Assembly: GCA_016800925.1 (NCBI GenBank)
Contig: JABCPU010000002.1
Coordinates: 248,001-312,000 of the forward strand
Direction: 5' to 3'
Source: Suillus spraguei
Lineage: Eukaryota > Basidiomycota > Agaricomycetes > Boletales > Suillaceae
Length of the DNA stretch: 64,000 nucleotides
Shown here piece by piece: positions 1 to 11,700 of this stretch. Under the pieces are notes generated by a model. That model was not told the origin of the DNA, made no database searches, and was given only the letters and a program-made list of their open reading frames with translations. The translations under genes were made by a program, and so were the position numbers. Each line of letters begins with the position of its first letter. Position 1 is the first letter of the stretch.

Positions 1-25
1 TGCTTGGTACAATTGGTACTATTTG

Positions 26-394
26 AATATGACGCTCCAAATGCCACTTTAATAAAGTGCGCGATACACAACACCGAGTGCACGATACACCAGCTACTAG
101 CTACTTTATAATATATAACATGGTCCTCCAGCAGTACTAGTCTAGGTTGATCTCTCTGATGTTGAGTGTTCGACAGCCTCCGAGTCCCTGTAAGGTTGAA
201 GAATTCGTCCGTTCAACAAAAATCCGATATCCATTCCGTTCCACCACAGCTGCTTCCAGTCATCCTCACATCTCTTTTGCTTCGTGCAAGTTCCTGCATG
301 CACAATAAATGGGACTTCCCATGCAATGGGCCGATGGTGCATATGGAGACGTTCCTCGAATTACTAAACATTGTGTTTCACACTACAGACCTAA
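26..394 (+). repeat. Left terminal inverted repeat of the first element
   Basis: This arm matches the reverse complement of 2961-3333. Its outer part holds the palindrome-like ACTTTAATAAAGT at 46-58, followed by GCGCGATAC. The match fades just outside position 26. Confidence 0.8.
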
Positions 395-1694
395 GAGCGT
401 GTCATTCCTCGTCAGAGATATTATTGATGCGAGCTTAAATGAGTTGCTCAAAAGTATGCGGTAAGAGTTTTTCGACATTGTACGTCAGTGCGAGCGAGAG
501 AAGTTGTGTTGGTTCGAGTGAGTTACCGCTGGAGATGGCGAACAGCATAGACATGTGCATCTTTGCAAAGATAAATGTCGCTAAGTTTCAGTAGTTGAAT
601 CATGGCAATGTTGTTGAGTATTGAACTTCAGGCCTTCAGGCCTCCATCTGCATGATATCAGACTCGGAGTCCACGTTGGAAATCAACCCGTCAAAGGAGT
701 TACCATATTAGGTAATTCTACGGACGCTTTCCCTCCACTGGTTCTTCGCTTTCACCCGTCTCCATATTTTAGTTCATCTTTCACTATAATGTTTCTCGCT
801 CAAGTTTTTTTATATATAGAAAGTTCTAATGCAGATATTGACGAGCTCCCCAACGTTATTCGATAACTGTTTCTGGTGCTACAGACCCCGCAAAATACAC
901 CTCGACTGGCTCTTTTTCCAAGGCTGGGTCGCACTTCGGCACTGTCGATTTACTTTCGACGCATGTTTCATTCTCCCAGCGTTCAACATCGTCGTGTTGC
1001 CATGCCGCTTGACTTTGTGGAGCCCCAACTATCTTGTGTGGCCACGACCCTGATAGCCCTGTCTGCCCCCCTCGTATTGATCCCTGGTCTGAAGATTGTT
1101 TTATTGGTGACGTAAATATTACTGTCTAATCTCTCGTGCCCTCTTCTACTCAGCATCTTTCCTTGTACCATTCACATCTTCTCTAGTATCATACTATGGA
1201 GCTCTTATTGCCTATACCTTGCTACCCGACTCTGGCCCCCTTGTATTGATCCCTGGTCATATCAATATTACTGTTTGATATATCGTGCCCTCTTCAAGTT
1301 CTACCTTGCTACCTGACCAAACTCGTCCTTTCTATGATGTACTCCCTTAATAACAACAAACCTATTACTACTACTGGCCAGGCCTTAAAAACATCTGAGG
1401 CTTGGTTGCCAATGCTGGGATGCGTATCGCGCACTTTATTAAAGTCACTTGGCGTTTGGATAGAATCGCGGCCTTGGATGATGCAAAGAATATGAATATG
1501 TTCATTGGTTCACTGACTCATCGCATCCGATGTATATATACATAGACCCAGTCAGTGACAACAACTCTGGCACCCAGCGGTAAGCCGGGCCGCTCTGTAC
1601 ATCTGACCTTGGAGCAACGTGTTCAAACCCTTGACAAGACCGAAGAAATCACTCCTGGATTAGCCGTTTTCTAGCCTCCTTTCGTCGTGTATTC
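395..1694. other. Internal non-coding part of the first element
   Basis: I find no convincing gene here. A short open stretch at 621-866 has no recognisable domain. A ~65-85-bp segment is repeated imperfectly (about 1062-1145 and 1227-1290, sharing 'TATTGATCCCTGGT'), and a 22-bp copy of the element terminus lies at 1424-1445. These look like internal duplications of the mobile element. Confidence 0.4.
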
Positions 1695-2920
1695 ATGTCA
1701 GAGCCTCCTCCTGGACTCCCAGCTTTAATGTTTCACTGTCCAAATGGGCCTGATATCAATAGTATGTCAGTCCTGAGTTGGTGTTCCTTGATGGCAGATT
1801 CTTGGGACGAAACCCAGGGTAATCTGTACGCAAAGCGTGTACTGGCACGCATGGAATACTACAAATGTACTGGCCATCCCGAACACGAGTTCCTCTTATT
1901 TTTTTTCAGACATTGGATTGATGGCTGCTTCGCTCAGGCTGTAGTGTCTGCAGACCGTGCCGTGAAAGGACAAGGCCGTTCCCTCAAACAATCATCTGAA
2001 TTAGTCTCTCCCTCATCATCTGACACCAACGCATACGACTCCGTATCTATTTATGGTTTCCCCCGCGATGCAGTGCCACAACTTCAAGTCAGGTATACAC
2101 CATACAGCAGGTTCTATACCTTTGACTTTCCTTCATCTTCTGCACCCTCGACACTTCAAGTGTCCACCGTCCTGTCTCTGGTACACCGCCAGGCCCCGGC
2201 ATACCATCTCAAGTTGTACGAAAACCAATGCTATTGGTTTTCGAGCACAGTGTGGGGCAGCTTGAAAGAGCTGTTCCCCAGTGATAACGACTCAGAGTGC
2301 GAAAACCATCGTGCACGTGGTCGTTATCGCAAGGTCGCATTAGGATTGCCAACTAAGGATATTGAGGCTGTATGTGCTACTTATCAGCCCGAGTGGCAAA
2401 AGATGTTGGAAACGCTCCAGCAGGTAAAGTGCCATCATGAAGCTGAAGAGGCAAAGGTGGGCTATTCTCAGCTAATATGGTCTCCATTTCTTGATGGTAC
2501 TTGTCTTTGCAGAATCGACAGAAATTGCGCATGGAGTTTGAGGTCGAAAATGAGCTGTTTCGCTAAGCACAAGTGAGTTGTTTTCTCAGGAAATTTAGTC
2601 TTTGTTTGTTGATGGTACTTGTCTTCCAGCAGGCCGAAATAGAACGACTTCGCCAAACAGAGGTGCGCTATTCTCAGCAAAAATATGGGTTTTGTTTGTT
2701 GATCTCTACTTGTCTTTGTAGATTTGCACACAGGCTGAAAATGCGCAACAGAAAGCTGAAAATGCGCAACAGAAAGCCGAAATTGAGCGACTCGAGCGAG
2801 TTCGCCGAGCAAAAGTGGGTTATTCTCAGTAAATGTGGTCTTCGTTTGCTGATGGTACTATTTCATTAGGAGGCCGAAATCGAGCAACTTCGCGCGAGGC
2901 TTGCAGCTTTAGAGGGCTGA
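1695..2920 (+). pseudogene. Element-borne coiled-coil protein of unknown function, with internal stop
   Basis: The ATG at 1695 opens a first exon of 254 codons (1695-2456). It encodes a globular part I do not recognise, with motifs such as MSEPPPGLPALMFHCPNG near the start and HWIDGCFAQAV around residue 75. Four short introns follow (2457-2512, 2573-2629, 2663-2721, 2815-2869), all phase 0. The small exons between them encode charged repeats of the type AEIERLRQ, typical of a coiled coil, ending with a TGA at 2918-2920. The second exon carries an in-frame TAA at 2564-2566, where neighbouring repeats have CAA (Gln), so the tail is probably lost in this copy. The gene lies between the two inverted repeats and is presumably carried by the element. 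The function is unknown; an accessory protein or a captured host gene are both possible. Confidence 0.6.
2457..2869 (+). repeat. Four homologous introns in tandem exon-intron units
   Basis: Introns 2457-2512 (56 bp), 2573-2629 (57), 2663-2721 (59) and 2815-2869 (55) all read GTGNG..TTCTCAG at the donor side, then a TTTGTTTGTTGATGGTACTTGTCTT-like second half, and end in AG. They are clearly copies of one another. The exons between them are multiples of three and encode related coiled-coil repeats. This points to tandem duplication of an exon-intron unit. Confidence 0.8.
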
Positions 2921-2960
2921 TATTTCATCTCATCATACCGTTAATTGACTATGTCACGCT

Positions 2961-3333
2961 GTTAGGTCCGTGGTGTGAAACACAATGTTCAAGTCAAGGA
3001 ACGTCTCCATATGCACCATCGGCCCATTGCATGGGAAGTCCCATTTATTGTGCATGCAGGAACTTGCACGAAGCAAAAGAGATGTGAGGATGACTGGAAG
3101 CAGCTGTGGTGGAACGGAATGGATATCGGATTTTTGTTGAACGGACGAATTCTTCAACCTTACAGGGACTCGGAGGCTGTCGAACACTCAACATCAGAGA
3201 GATCAACCTAGACTAGTTGCTGGAGGACCATGTTATATATTATAAAGTAGCCAGTAGCTGGTGTATCGTGCACTCGGTGTTGTGTATCGCGCACTTTATT
3301 AAAGTGGCATTTGGAGCGTTATATTTGAACACT
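2961..3333 (-). repeat. Right terminal inverted repeat of the first element
   Basis: Inverted copy of 26-394. The terminal 22 bp (3284-3305) also occur once inside the element at 1424-1445 in the same orientation as this arm. Confidence 0.8.
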
Positions 3334-3562
3334 AGTACTAGCTACTTCGCCACAACTTCGCCAAGTATCATGGTTATTACTTCTACGTAATATCGGTACC
3401 GAAACATCCAGGATTGCCGGCCGCTAGTAATGTCGTGGGAAGGAGTGGATACAACATTCAAGTCAAGTCATCGTAACTTGAAGTTGTCCACTAGCCACGA
3501 ATCGCGTGTTACGCGACAAAAGAAACAAACTCTGTTTATCATTCCAGAGGATCCACTTTAAC
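3334..3562. promoter_or_regulatory. Upstream region of the Slh1-like gene
   Basis: About 230 bp between the first element's right arm and the ATG at 3563. No core promoter motif stands out. By position it must hold the helicase promoter, which places the mobile element directly upstream of it. Confidence 0.35.
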
Positions 3563-6500
3563 ATGTCTATTCTCGAGCATCTTAACCGGTTAACGTCTGC
3601 TCCTGGCGAATCATATGCCGTTCAGAACTTCAATGATACCAAGCAATTGGATGACTGGATAATGTCTGTTGCATGTCAATAATGTTTTCAGAGTCAATCA
3701 AGGACTCACATCAATTATCTAGGCCCAAGTTATTCACAAGTCCAGGTACTCTGTTTGACTAACATGTCCTAACTCAAGAACTCACCACGCATAGGCGTCA
3801 ATGACGATCTAGAAAAGGATTTTCGAACCTCCATCACGGATGTTTTCATTACTGGTCAGAAATCGTTGATATCCGCGCCTGAGCACTTAATAGGTAGATT
3901 TTCAAGGTTAGTGTTCCTGTGCTTGTCACCCCCTTCTACAGCAGTCTCATGATCGTGACACATAGCAAACCAAAAGAAGTTCTAGAACATATTCATAGTG
4001 TTCTGTCGACTACACTCCCGGATGATGCCATATCAGGCGAGCTCGTTGATCTGGTTGGCTTTGATGACATCGAAATTGTTGCAGAGTTGCTCGCCTCTAG
4101 ATCTTATCTTGTGAATGCAGTCAGTAGTGATCGAGTGCATCACATTTAATACTCACATTGCCTAGTTGTCTCTAAAAGACAAAAGGACATTTGAAGGTTC
4201 GACCTTAGAGAAGGCAGAAACAGGCGGTTAGTGCCGTTTAATATTATCATTCACCACTAACGTATGGTTCAGCTGTAAATGCCAGTCTTGCTCCGCAGGA
4301 TGTTCGTCGTCGCCTGGAAGAGACTCTCAGGGCAAATGCGTCTCGCCCTTTGTTTACCGGTGTGGCAGTAAGTTCATTTGCACCTCGACGTGAGTCCACC
4401 GCTCAAAATATTCAGCAAGAAGCTCCAGAAGTGCTCCCACATGTGTATTCTTCGTCCTCTATGATGCAAAGTGGCTCGCTTTCACAATTCGGTAGCAAGT
4501 ACGCACTTCCACTCGGAACTACAAGACATGACTACGAGGTCAGTTACAAAATACCCCACTTGATCCTGTTTGCTCATCAGCGAGTCAGGAATATGAGGAA
4601 GTGATTATCCCTCCTGCTAGAGTTATTCCACCCAGGAAATCCGAAAGGCTCATTCTTGTCAACGAACTCGATGAATTAGCTAGAGGCTCGTTCCCTGTAT
4701 GCATTCCACCCTCTCCCTCCATTTTTATCAAACCTTTTCTTTCAGGGATATTCTTCCCTAAATCGGATACAGTCTATCATCTATTCAACCGCTTATGAAT
4801 CAAATGAGAATATTCTGGTTTGCGGTACGTCTTTCGGTTGTGCCGCGTGGTCTTTAACGTCTTAACTGCGATCGAGACAGCTCCTACTGGTGCTGTTAGC
4901 TCATTTCAGGTGTCGTCTTTTAATTGTAGCTTATGGAACTTATATTACAGGGTAAAACTGATGTAGCAATGTTAACAATCCTTCGAGTTCTTAACCAGCA
5001 CCGATCACCTATCAGTCCATCATCACCTCTGCATGCTTCAATAGATCGTAACGCCTTCCAAATTATCTATGTGTGAGCTTCCAATAATGTTTTACTTTCA
5101 AAAAGACGCCCTGACTTTTGAAAACATAGTGCACCCATGAAAGCTCTGGCTTCTGAGATCGTTCGAAAGCTAGGGAAAAGACTGAAGTGGCTCTCTATAC
5201 AAGTCAAGGAATTGACAGGGATGGGAATTCTCTCCGATACACGCACTACCTGTTAATTTTTTATGCAGGTGACATGCAACTGACAAAATCTGAAATCGCC
5301 GAAACACAAGTCATAGTTACCACACCTGAGAAATGGGACGTCGTAACTCGAAAGCCGACTGGCGAAGGAGAGTTAGCTTCAGTATGTCTATATTAATTCT
5401 TGTTCTTTCATCTGCTTGACTGTCTTTTGTATGCAGAAGTTGAAGCTTTTGATCATCGATGAGGTACATCTTTTGAACGAAGAACGTGGAGCTGTCATCG
5501 AAACCATCGTTGCGCGCACGTTACGACAGGTACATGTTCGTTCTCTTAAGGTGAATTTGTGGCCAACTCATTTGTAGGTTGAATCAAGTCAATCTGTTAT
5601 TCGAATAGTGGGGCTCAGTGCAACGTTGCCAAACTATTTGGATGTCGCAGAGTTCTTGAAGTTCGTTTGCACACATTATTCTTCTCTAGATCAATCAGAC
5701 TCAACTCATAATCAGCGTGTCCCGATATAAAGGACTCTTTTTCTTTGACTCTTCCTTCCGTCCAATACCTCTGGAGCAGCACTTCATTGGAGTTCGTGGA
5801 AAACCTGGAAGCGCACGGTCTAAAACGAACCTTGATCGCGTCACGTACGAGAAAGTTTCCGAACTAGTACGACAGGGACACCAAGTAATGGTGTTTGTTC
5901 ATGCGCGGAAAGAGACAGTGAAAGCAGCGCAAGCTTTGAAGGATGCGGCAACAATTGACGGCACGTTGGAGGATTACAACTGCGAGGAGCATCCTCAATG
6001 GACATTTTTTCGAAGGAGTATAGGAGATTCTAGGAATAAAGAGATGAAGCAACTTTTTGATCTTGGGTTTGGTATTCACCACGCGGGTATGCTGCGATCC
6101 GATCGAAACATGATGGAAAGGATGTTCGAAGCTCGAGCTATCAAGGTCAGTGGCATTGTTGTGGAAATGGCTCAGGTAGAAGCTAATATAACGGAGGAAG
6201 GTTCTCTGCTGTACATCGACCCTCGCATGGGGAGTGAACTTGCCTGCTCATGCAGGTGAGATAGTTTTATTATGTTCCTGATTGTTCTCTCACGAAGAAG
6301 TCAAGTTGTAATCAAAGGCACTCAATTATACGACAGCGCAAAGGGATCTTTTGTCGACCTCTCAGTTTTGGATGTATTACAAGTGTTTGGCCGTGCTGGC
6401 CGGCCTGGTCTCGAGACAAGTGGTGAAGGATACATCTGTACTACTGATGACAAGCTCGCACACTACCTCGATGCTATAACGTCACAGGTATGTTTATCCA

Positions 6501-9500
6501 GTCACGACAAACGACAAGTACTCAATGATCATCCAGAACCCGATTGAATCTCGGTAAGATGAATGATTCTCTCTGTGCCGACATTTCACTGACAAAGAGT
6601 AGGTTCATCTCAGGTATTGAGAACGCACTGAATGCCGAGATTGCTCTCGGTACGGTAACAAATGCCGATGAAGGTGTACAATGGCTAGGATATACATATC
6701 TGTATGTTCGCATGCAAAAGAATCCTTTCCTATATGGCTAGTATTTTGGAGCCTTGTTTTTATCACGCAGCTGACACTTCATTTAGGCATGTCTCGGGAT
6801 GATGTAGCAGAAGATCCCCTTCTAGGCCAGAAGCGAAATTTTTTGATTATGACAGCGGCTCGAAGGCTGGCCAGTGCGAGGATGATAAACCTTGCTGAAA
6901 AAACTGGTGTGTTTTCGATAACAGATCTCGGCAGGATAGCGGCCAAGTACTACATTCGACATGCCTCCATCGAGGTCTTCAACAAGGAGTTCAAACCTAA
7001 GATGACCGAAGCTGATGCGCTCTCCATGCTCAGTATGAGTACGGAGGTGAGTGGTCTGTTTTTGGGTCCTTGGTGTCAGTTGACATTTCAATGAAAGTTC
7101 GACCAAATCCAGGTGAGAGAATCAGAGGTGAAGGAACTGGAGCTTCTGATGAAGAAGATCCCATGTGCTGTGCGAGTGAGTAACGTTCCTTGAGGCTCCA
7201 GAATATCGCTGAGAGTTTTGGCATCAAGGGAGGGACAGATACAAGCCAAGGCAAAGTCAACATTCTTCTTCAAAGCTACATTTCTCGCTTTCCAGTCGAA
7301 GATTTTGCCTTGGTTTCCGACACAGCATATGCAGCGCAAAACGGAGGACGTATTGCACGAGCTTTGTTGGATATAGGGATCAGCCGCAAGTGGGCTAGTG
7401 TTGCCACGGTTCTCATGGGGATCACTAAAGCCATAGAGAAACGGCTTTGGCCATTCGACGAACCTCTTAGGCAGTTTGACCTCAAGGCCGAGATTATATA
7501 TGGCTTGGAAAATTCAAGAGAAGAGTATTCACCCGCGGAACTGGCTTCCATGACTTCAGTAGAGTTAGGCAACCTAGTTCGCTTAAACGAACGGCATGGT
7601 CAAGCGCTCCGGAATGCAGCTCGGCAGTTCCCTACAGTCACAATGACTAGTTCACTTCGACCATTGGGGTCAAATGTCCTCAAGATCGCAGTTTCGGTTA
7701 CTCGAGACTTTGATTGGAACACCAAAGTGCATGACTCGGGAGAGCCTTTTTGGCTGTGGGTCGAAGATCATGAAGGCATCGAAATTCTACAGTTTGCGCA
7801 CCTTCTATTGCGGCAGTCGACAAACACCCTTGATGTGAATTTCATGGTTTCGATACCGACCGACATTCCTCCCCCTTATTTTACCGTCAGATTTGTGTCG
7901 GATAGATGGATGGGGGCCGAAGATGAACACCATGTATCTTTGGATGGATTGATTATGCCTGCTCCCTCTCATAGCCATACGCCTCGCTTGGATCTCCCAT
8001 TTCTCCCCCGTTCCTCATTGTGCCTTCCTGTACTCGAAGATCTCTACTCAGCCCGACTCCACGATTTCAATGCTATCCAAACGCAAGTGTTTTGGAGTCT
8101 TATCAGCACTTCGATGAATGTGTTGGTATCCGCTCCCGTTAGTAGTGGTAAGTCCCTCATGGGACATTTAGCAATATGGTCAGTAAAGACACTTGTGATA
8201 CGAATTCACTAAAGTGTATCAAAGGACAACCCTGATCCGAGGTCCGAGGTCCTTGGTGCTTTTCATTGTCCCAAACCGAACTCTAGCTGGCCAATCACTC
8301 TTAGACTTTCGTGCCATTTCCAATGCACTTAACGTGACGGTCGAGTTGTCTGCTGGCGAAGGTTTATTTTCTCCCTACCGGACCAACACAATACGCGTTG
8401 TTACGCCGTCGGGGCTGCTCGAGGCTGTTGACCAGCGCAACTTCCGCCACGCAAACTATCCATCTCTCGTAGTGTGCGATAATTTGGAGCAACTTGATGC
8501 AGCCTATGAACTTAGTATATCACTGTTGCAACACATAACGCAAAATAATCCCACCCGATACGTCGGCCTATCAACCTCTCTCAATGACCCCACGGACATC
8601 GCTTCATGGCTGGGCGTAGATCCCGCTGCACTCCACAGTTTTCGACCCACAGATCGAGACCAGTCGCTCACAATCATGTACCAAACCTTCACAATACCGC
8701 ATTCAGCTGCCTTGTTCAAGTCCATGTCGAAACCAGCTTACATGGCCATCAAAAGCGTACCATCCCGTGAATCTGCCATCATCTTCGTCCCTTCGCGCGG
8801 TCATTGCCGGACGGTGGCGCAAGAGCTCATCACACAGTGTGTCCTAAACATGGAAACCGAGACGGGCTTTCTCCCCACATTCGTACCTCCTCGTTACGTT
8901 GAAGCCTTTTCAGCACGGTTGCAAGACTCGACACTGGTTGACTTTGTGACACGCGGTGTAGGGATCTTCCACAGCGGGATGTCAAAGGCAGATCGGAATC
9001 TTGTTCTGGAATTATTTGCTGAGGGTGTTGTTCCCGTACTCCTTGCGCCTCGCGATGCTTGCTGGATGCTGCCTGTCCGGGCGGGAGTCGTAGTGGTCAT
9101 GGGTACCCAGTATATTCATCTTGAAAAAGATGGCTCTGGGCCACAGCTCCGAGATTACAGTCTTGTTGATGTAGTCCAGATGCAGAGTCGGGCTGTGAGG
9201 CATGATGCCCCTGGCCATTTCTTCCTGTTCTGCCAGGCGGAGGCTAGAGACACATTTTCCAAGTTCCTGGCTGAAGGACTTCCGCTTGAATCGGAGCTGC
9301 TGGATTCATCCCTGTTTGAAAAATGGTACAAGGAAAGGAGAAGAGACGGGTCCATCAGAAGCAAGCAGGATGCTGTTCAAGCACTCTCCTTCACGCTCCT
9401 CGCGCGAAGGCTGGTCAGCAACCCGGTGTATTATGACATGGAAGCAGGCTCGCAAAATGAAGTACTATCGCGCATTGTTGACAGACTCGAAGAACCCGTT

Positions 9501-9506
9501 CTATAG
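3563..9506 (+). CDS. SLH1: Slh1/ASCC3-type Ski2-like RNA helicase, degenerate second cassette
   Basis: The family (yeast Slh1, human ASCC3) acts in the ribosome quality-control trigger complex that splits collided ribosomes. The start at 3563 ([10 protein letters not shown]) is followed by about 20 introns near 50 bp, for example 3664-3722, 4895-4950, 6146-6200, 6256-6305, 6488-6536, 6554-6602 and 7176-7228. Cassette 1 looks active: APTGAGKTD (split by intron 4895-4950), DEVH at 5458-5469, [18 protein letters not shown] Sec63-type region follows from about 7229 ([15 protein letters not shown]). Cassette 2 is degenerate: APVSSGKS at the P-loop, CDNLEQ where DExH is expected, and QMQSRAVR in place of the QxxGRAGR motif. 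The protein stops at 9504-9506 just after RLVSNPVYY, so the usual C-terminal Sec63 region is missing. I estimate roughly 1,600 residues, against about 2,000 in yeast. One intron (6737-6786) appears to use a GC donor. Confidence 0.85.
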
Positions 9507-9570
9507 TTGTGTATGAAAAAACCTACTGGCGCATATTTACATAGATACTCCGATAACACATGTCTAGACT

Positions 9571-11379
9571 CTACACAATATACTTCGCCAAACCTTGCAA
9601 ACGCTCCCCAGCCTTTCTGAGTGTCTCCTCATCCTTGCAGAATGCAAAACGCGCGAAGTTCTCGCCGATGGTACAATGCTCCTCACAATAGAACTATGCG
9701 ATTGCATGAATAATATTCAACCCAAAGGTATACTGACTTACCTCGCTGACGGGGATAGATGATACACCAATTTCAAGTGCGATAAACCAACAGGCCCTGA
9801 GTCATAACCAGTTAGAACGAACAGGGTAAGAATGTGTACACATACTTGAAATCGCGTCCTCGCCCCTGAATTGACTCTGGGAAGGGGTAGTCCTCGGGGA
9901 ATTTGACACGTGAGATATCCTGGAGATGAAACCCATCAGCTGACTATTTCGTAGTCTGTACAACCGGCACGCACCAGAAGCACGAAGTAACTCCCTTCAG
10001 GATGACTGTATTTCATACCAAGCCTATCGAACGCGCTAAGAAGTATATTACGTCGCTCCTGATACTCCTTGAGCTGATTCTCGAAGAAACCACGCTCGGC
10101 GGCTTGCTCAAGGCCGGCAGCAGCAGCTTCCTGTAGCGGAGAGTTTGAACAGAACACGATTCGCGTGGAGGCAGCGAGGGTAGGAAATATGATTGACGAG
10201 GGACCAATTAGCCAGCCTACACGCCAGCCTGTGGCAGCGAACGCCTCTAGTATATAATGTAAGATGGATCTCTACGGCTGAGTTGTCAACTCACTGCCAG
10301 CAGATAACACAGTTACCGTGCGGTCCCACATGCCTGGTAGCGTGGCAAAGCGGACGTGCTCCTTTCCGTCAAAGACGAGGCAGTCGTACTGGAAGATGAT
10401 TGATGGTGGCACAAAACCTTTAGCTACACGAACAGGAAACATACCACTTCATCTGCCATCACTAGAAGATTGAATTCTTCTGCAAGAACAGCTATTTTCT
10501 CCAACTCTTCTCTCGTGAAGACTTTACCAACCGGGTTATGAGGGGTATTGATGATAATCATTTTTGCTTTTGGAGTGATAGCACGGCTGTAAAGTTATGA
10601 ATAGAATTATTGATCCAACGGATCGGTCTACATACCGCAATTCATCGAAGTCAATCTTCCAGTTACTGTTATTGGGTGTCACAGCGTCTGTTTGAGGATG
10701 AAGGGGAACGTAGACTGGTGTTCCGCCGTTAAAGGTGACGGATGGTAGATATTGATCAAAGAAGGGCTCGAACATGATCACTTCGTCTCCGTACTCGAGG
10801 AAGGCGGTGAAAACGGAATACTGTCCTGTAAAAACCGTAAACGACAGATTCATTTGCAGAATTAAACTAGACACACCTTGGTTTGCTCCACTCGTTACGA
10901 GGATCTCAGTCTCGACATCGAGATCTCTATTGAAGGACTTCTCATAAAAGTTTTTAATGGCGTTCCGTAGACGAATGCGCCCCTTTGGGTGCGAGTAGTG
11001 ATTGGGCAAAACGGATTTGAGAGCTTGATCTGCGGCATCTGTGACCCATTTGGGGGGCGGAAAGTTCATATACCCTTGCCCAAGATTGATACAGTCTGCG
11101 GGGAGGTTCGCCACACTAAAGAGGATGGATGAACTAGCACTCAATTACGACAAGATATAAATGTTACTTGTAGATCGACCACACGTCTTGTGCTAGCGCA
11201 CGACCACCACGAAGTCGTTCTGAGAATGGAATGAGGTTGGAGCGATCGCCATTGAGGGCCCCCTTGCTCTGAACCAAAGTTCCAGTGATAGAAGTCATAA
11301 AACGAGTAATGATATTAGGAGGACGTGAAGAAAATTGGCGTTGGATCGTACGAAAAGCTGGTAGTTTCAGTAGAGTCAT
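9571..11379 (-). CDS. BNA3: Kynurenine-oxoglutarate transaminase-like aminotransferase
   Basis: A fold-type I PLP-dependent aminotransferase of class I/II. The closest family is kynurenine aminotransferase (yeast Bna3), which converts kynurenine to kynurenate; cysteine-conjugate beta-lyase is the alternative name. The chosen start is the ATG at 11377-11379 (MTLLKLPAFR), giving an N-terminus rich in Arg/Ser (RQFSSRP) that could be a mitochondrial presequence. Seen in order: NLGQGYMNFPPP, the substrate-side loop NHYSHPKGR, TSGANQ, FEPFFDQY, NTPHNPVGKVF, MADEVYD, then SAGKAFAATGWRVGW with the PLP lysine. The lysine codon is split by an intron at 10247-10294. The end reads GLAKYIV, with the stop at 9571-9573. 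At least eight short introns interrupt it. It is convergent with the helicase gene; the stop codons are 65 bp apart. Confidence 0.85.
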
Positions 11380-11700
11380 ATCTTTCTCTATTGAACACTT
11401 TATACTAGTTATTGATTCCGACTGATCGCGCAAACCCGTATTTCCATTATGATAAGCACAAAACAAATACAACATCAATAACACTAATGAAATGCACCTT
11501 CCTACATAGTAGTGCTAAAGAAACCATAAGCGTTTCAGGTGGACTGTCCATGTCAATCGCAAGGACCGGTATTGCATCTTGCCTATCGACAACGGCTGCT
11601 TAACGTTATAGTATAAATATGGCAATTAATTCCCACATAGTACCCATTGGAAGTACAGATCATCAAGCACTTGCTAGCAGAAACGCGTTGGTTATCCATC
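11380..11700. promoter_or_regulatory. Divergent promoter region, aminotransferase / FYVE-RING gene
   Basis: About 320 bp separates the two divergent start codons (11379 on minus, 11701 on plus). A TATA-like 'TATAGTATAAATATGG' stretch lies near 11607-11622 and could serve the plus-strand gene. No other element is evident. Confidence 0.4.

Larger units (their letters stand above)
26..3333. mobile_element. Transposon-like unit with ~370-bp terminal inverted repeats
   Basis: The first ~370 bases (about 26-394) reappear inverted at about 2961-3333 with very few differences. Both arms therefore encode the same short shadow peptide in opposite directions. Between the arms lies one recognisable gene (1695-2920). 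No transposase motif was found, so the class is unknown; it could be a non-autonomous DNA transposon or a captured segment. The outer boundary is uncertain because the window starts only ~25 bp outside the left arm. No clear target-site duplication is visible, although a GTACT-like string occurs near both ends. Confidence 0.7.

Noticed and set aside
142..342. Open frame repeated at 142-342 (-), 2975-3211 (+)
   Set aside because: It is the same inverted-repeat arm read twice; no domain and no independent sign of coding.
7176..7201. A 26-bp intron in the helicase gene
   Set aside because: Too short, and it leaves an extra peptide. Using the acceptor at 7228 gives a 53-bp intron and the conserved join to GGTDTSQGK.
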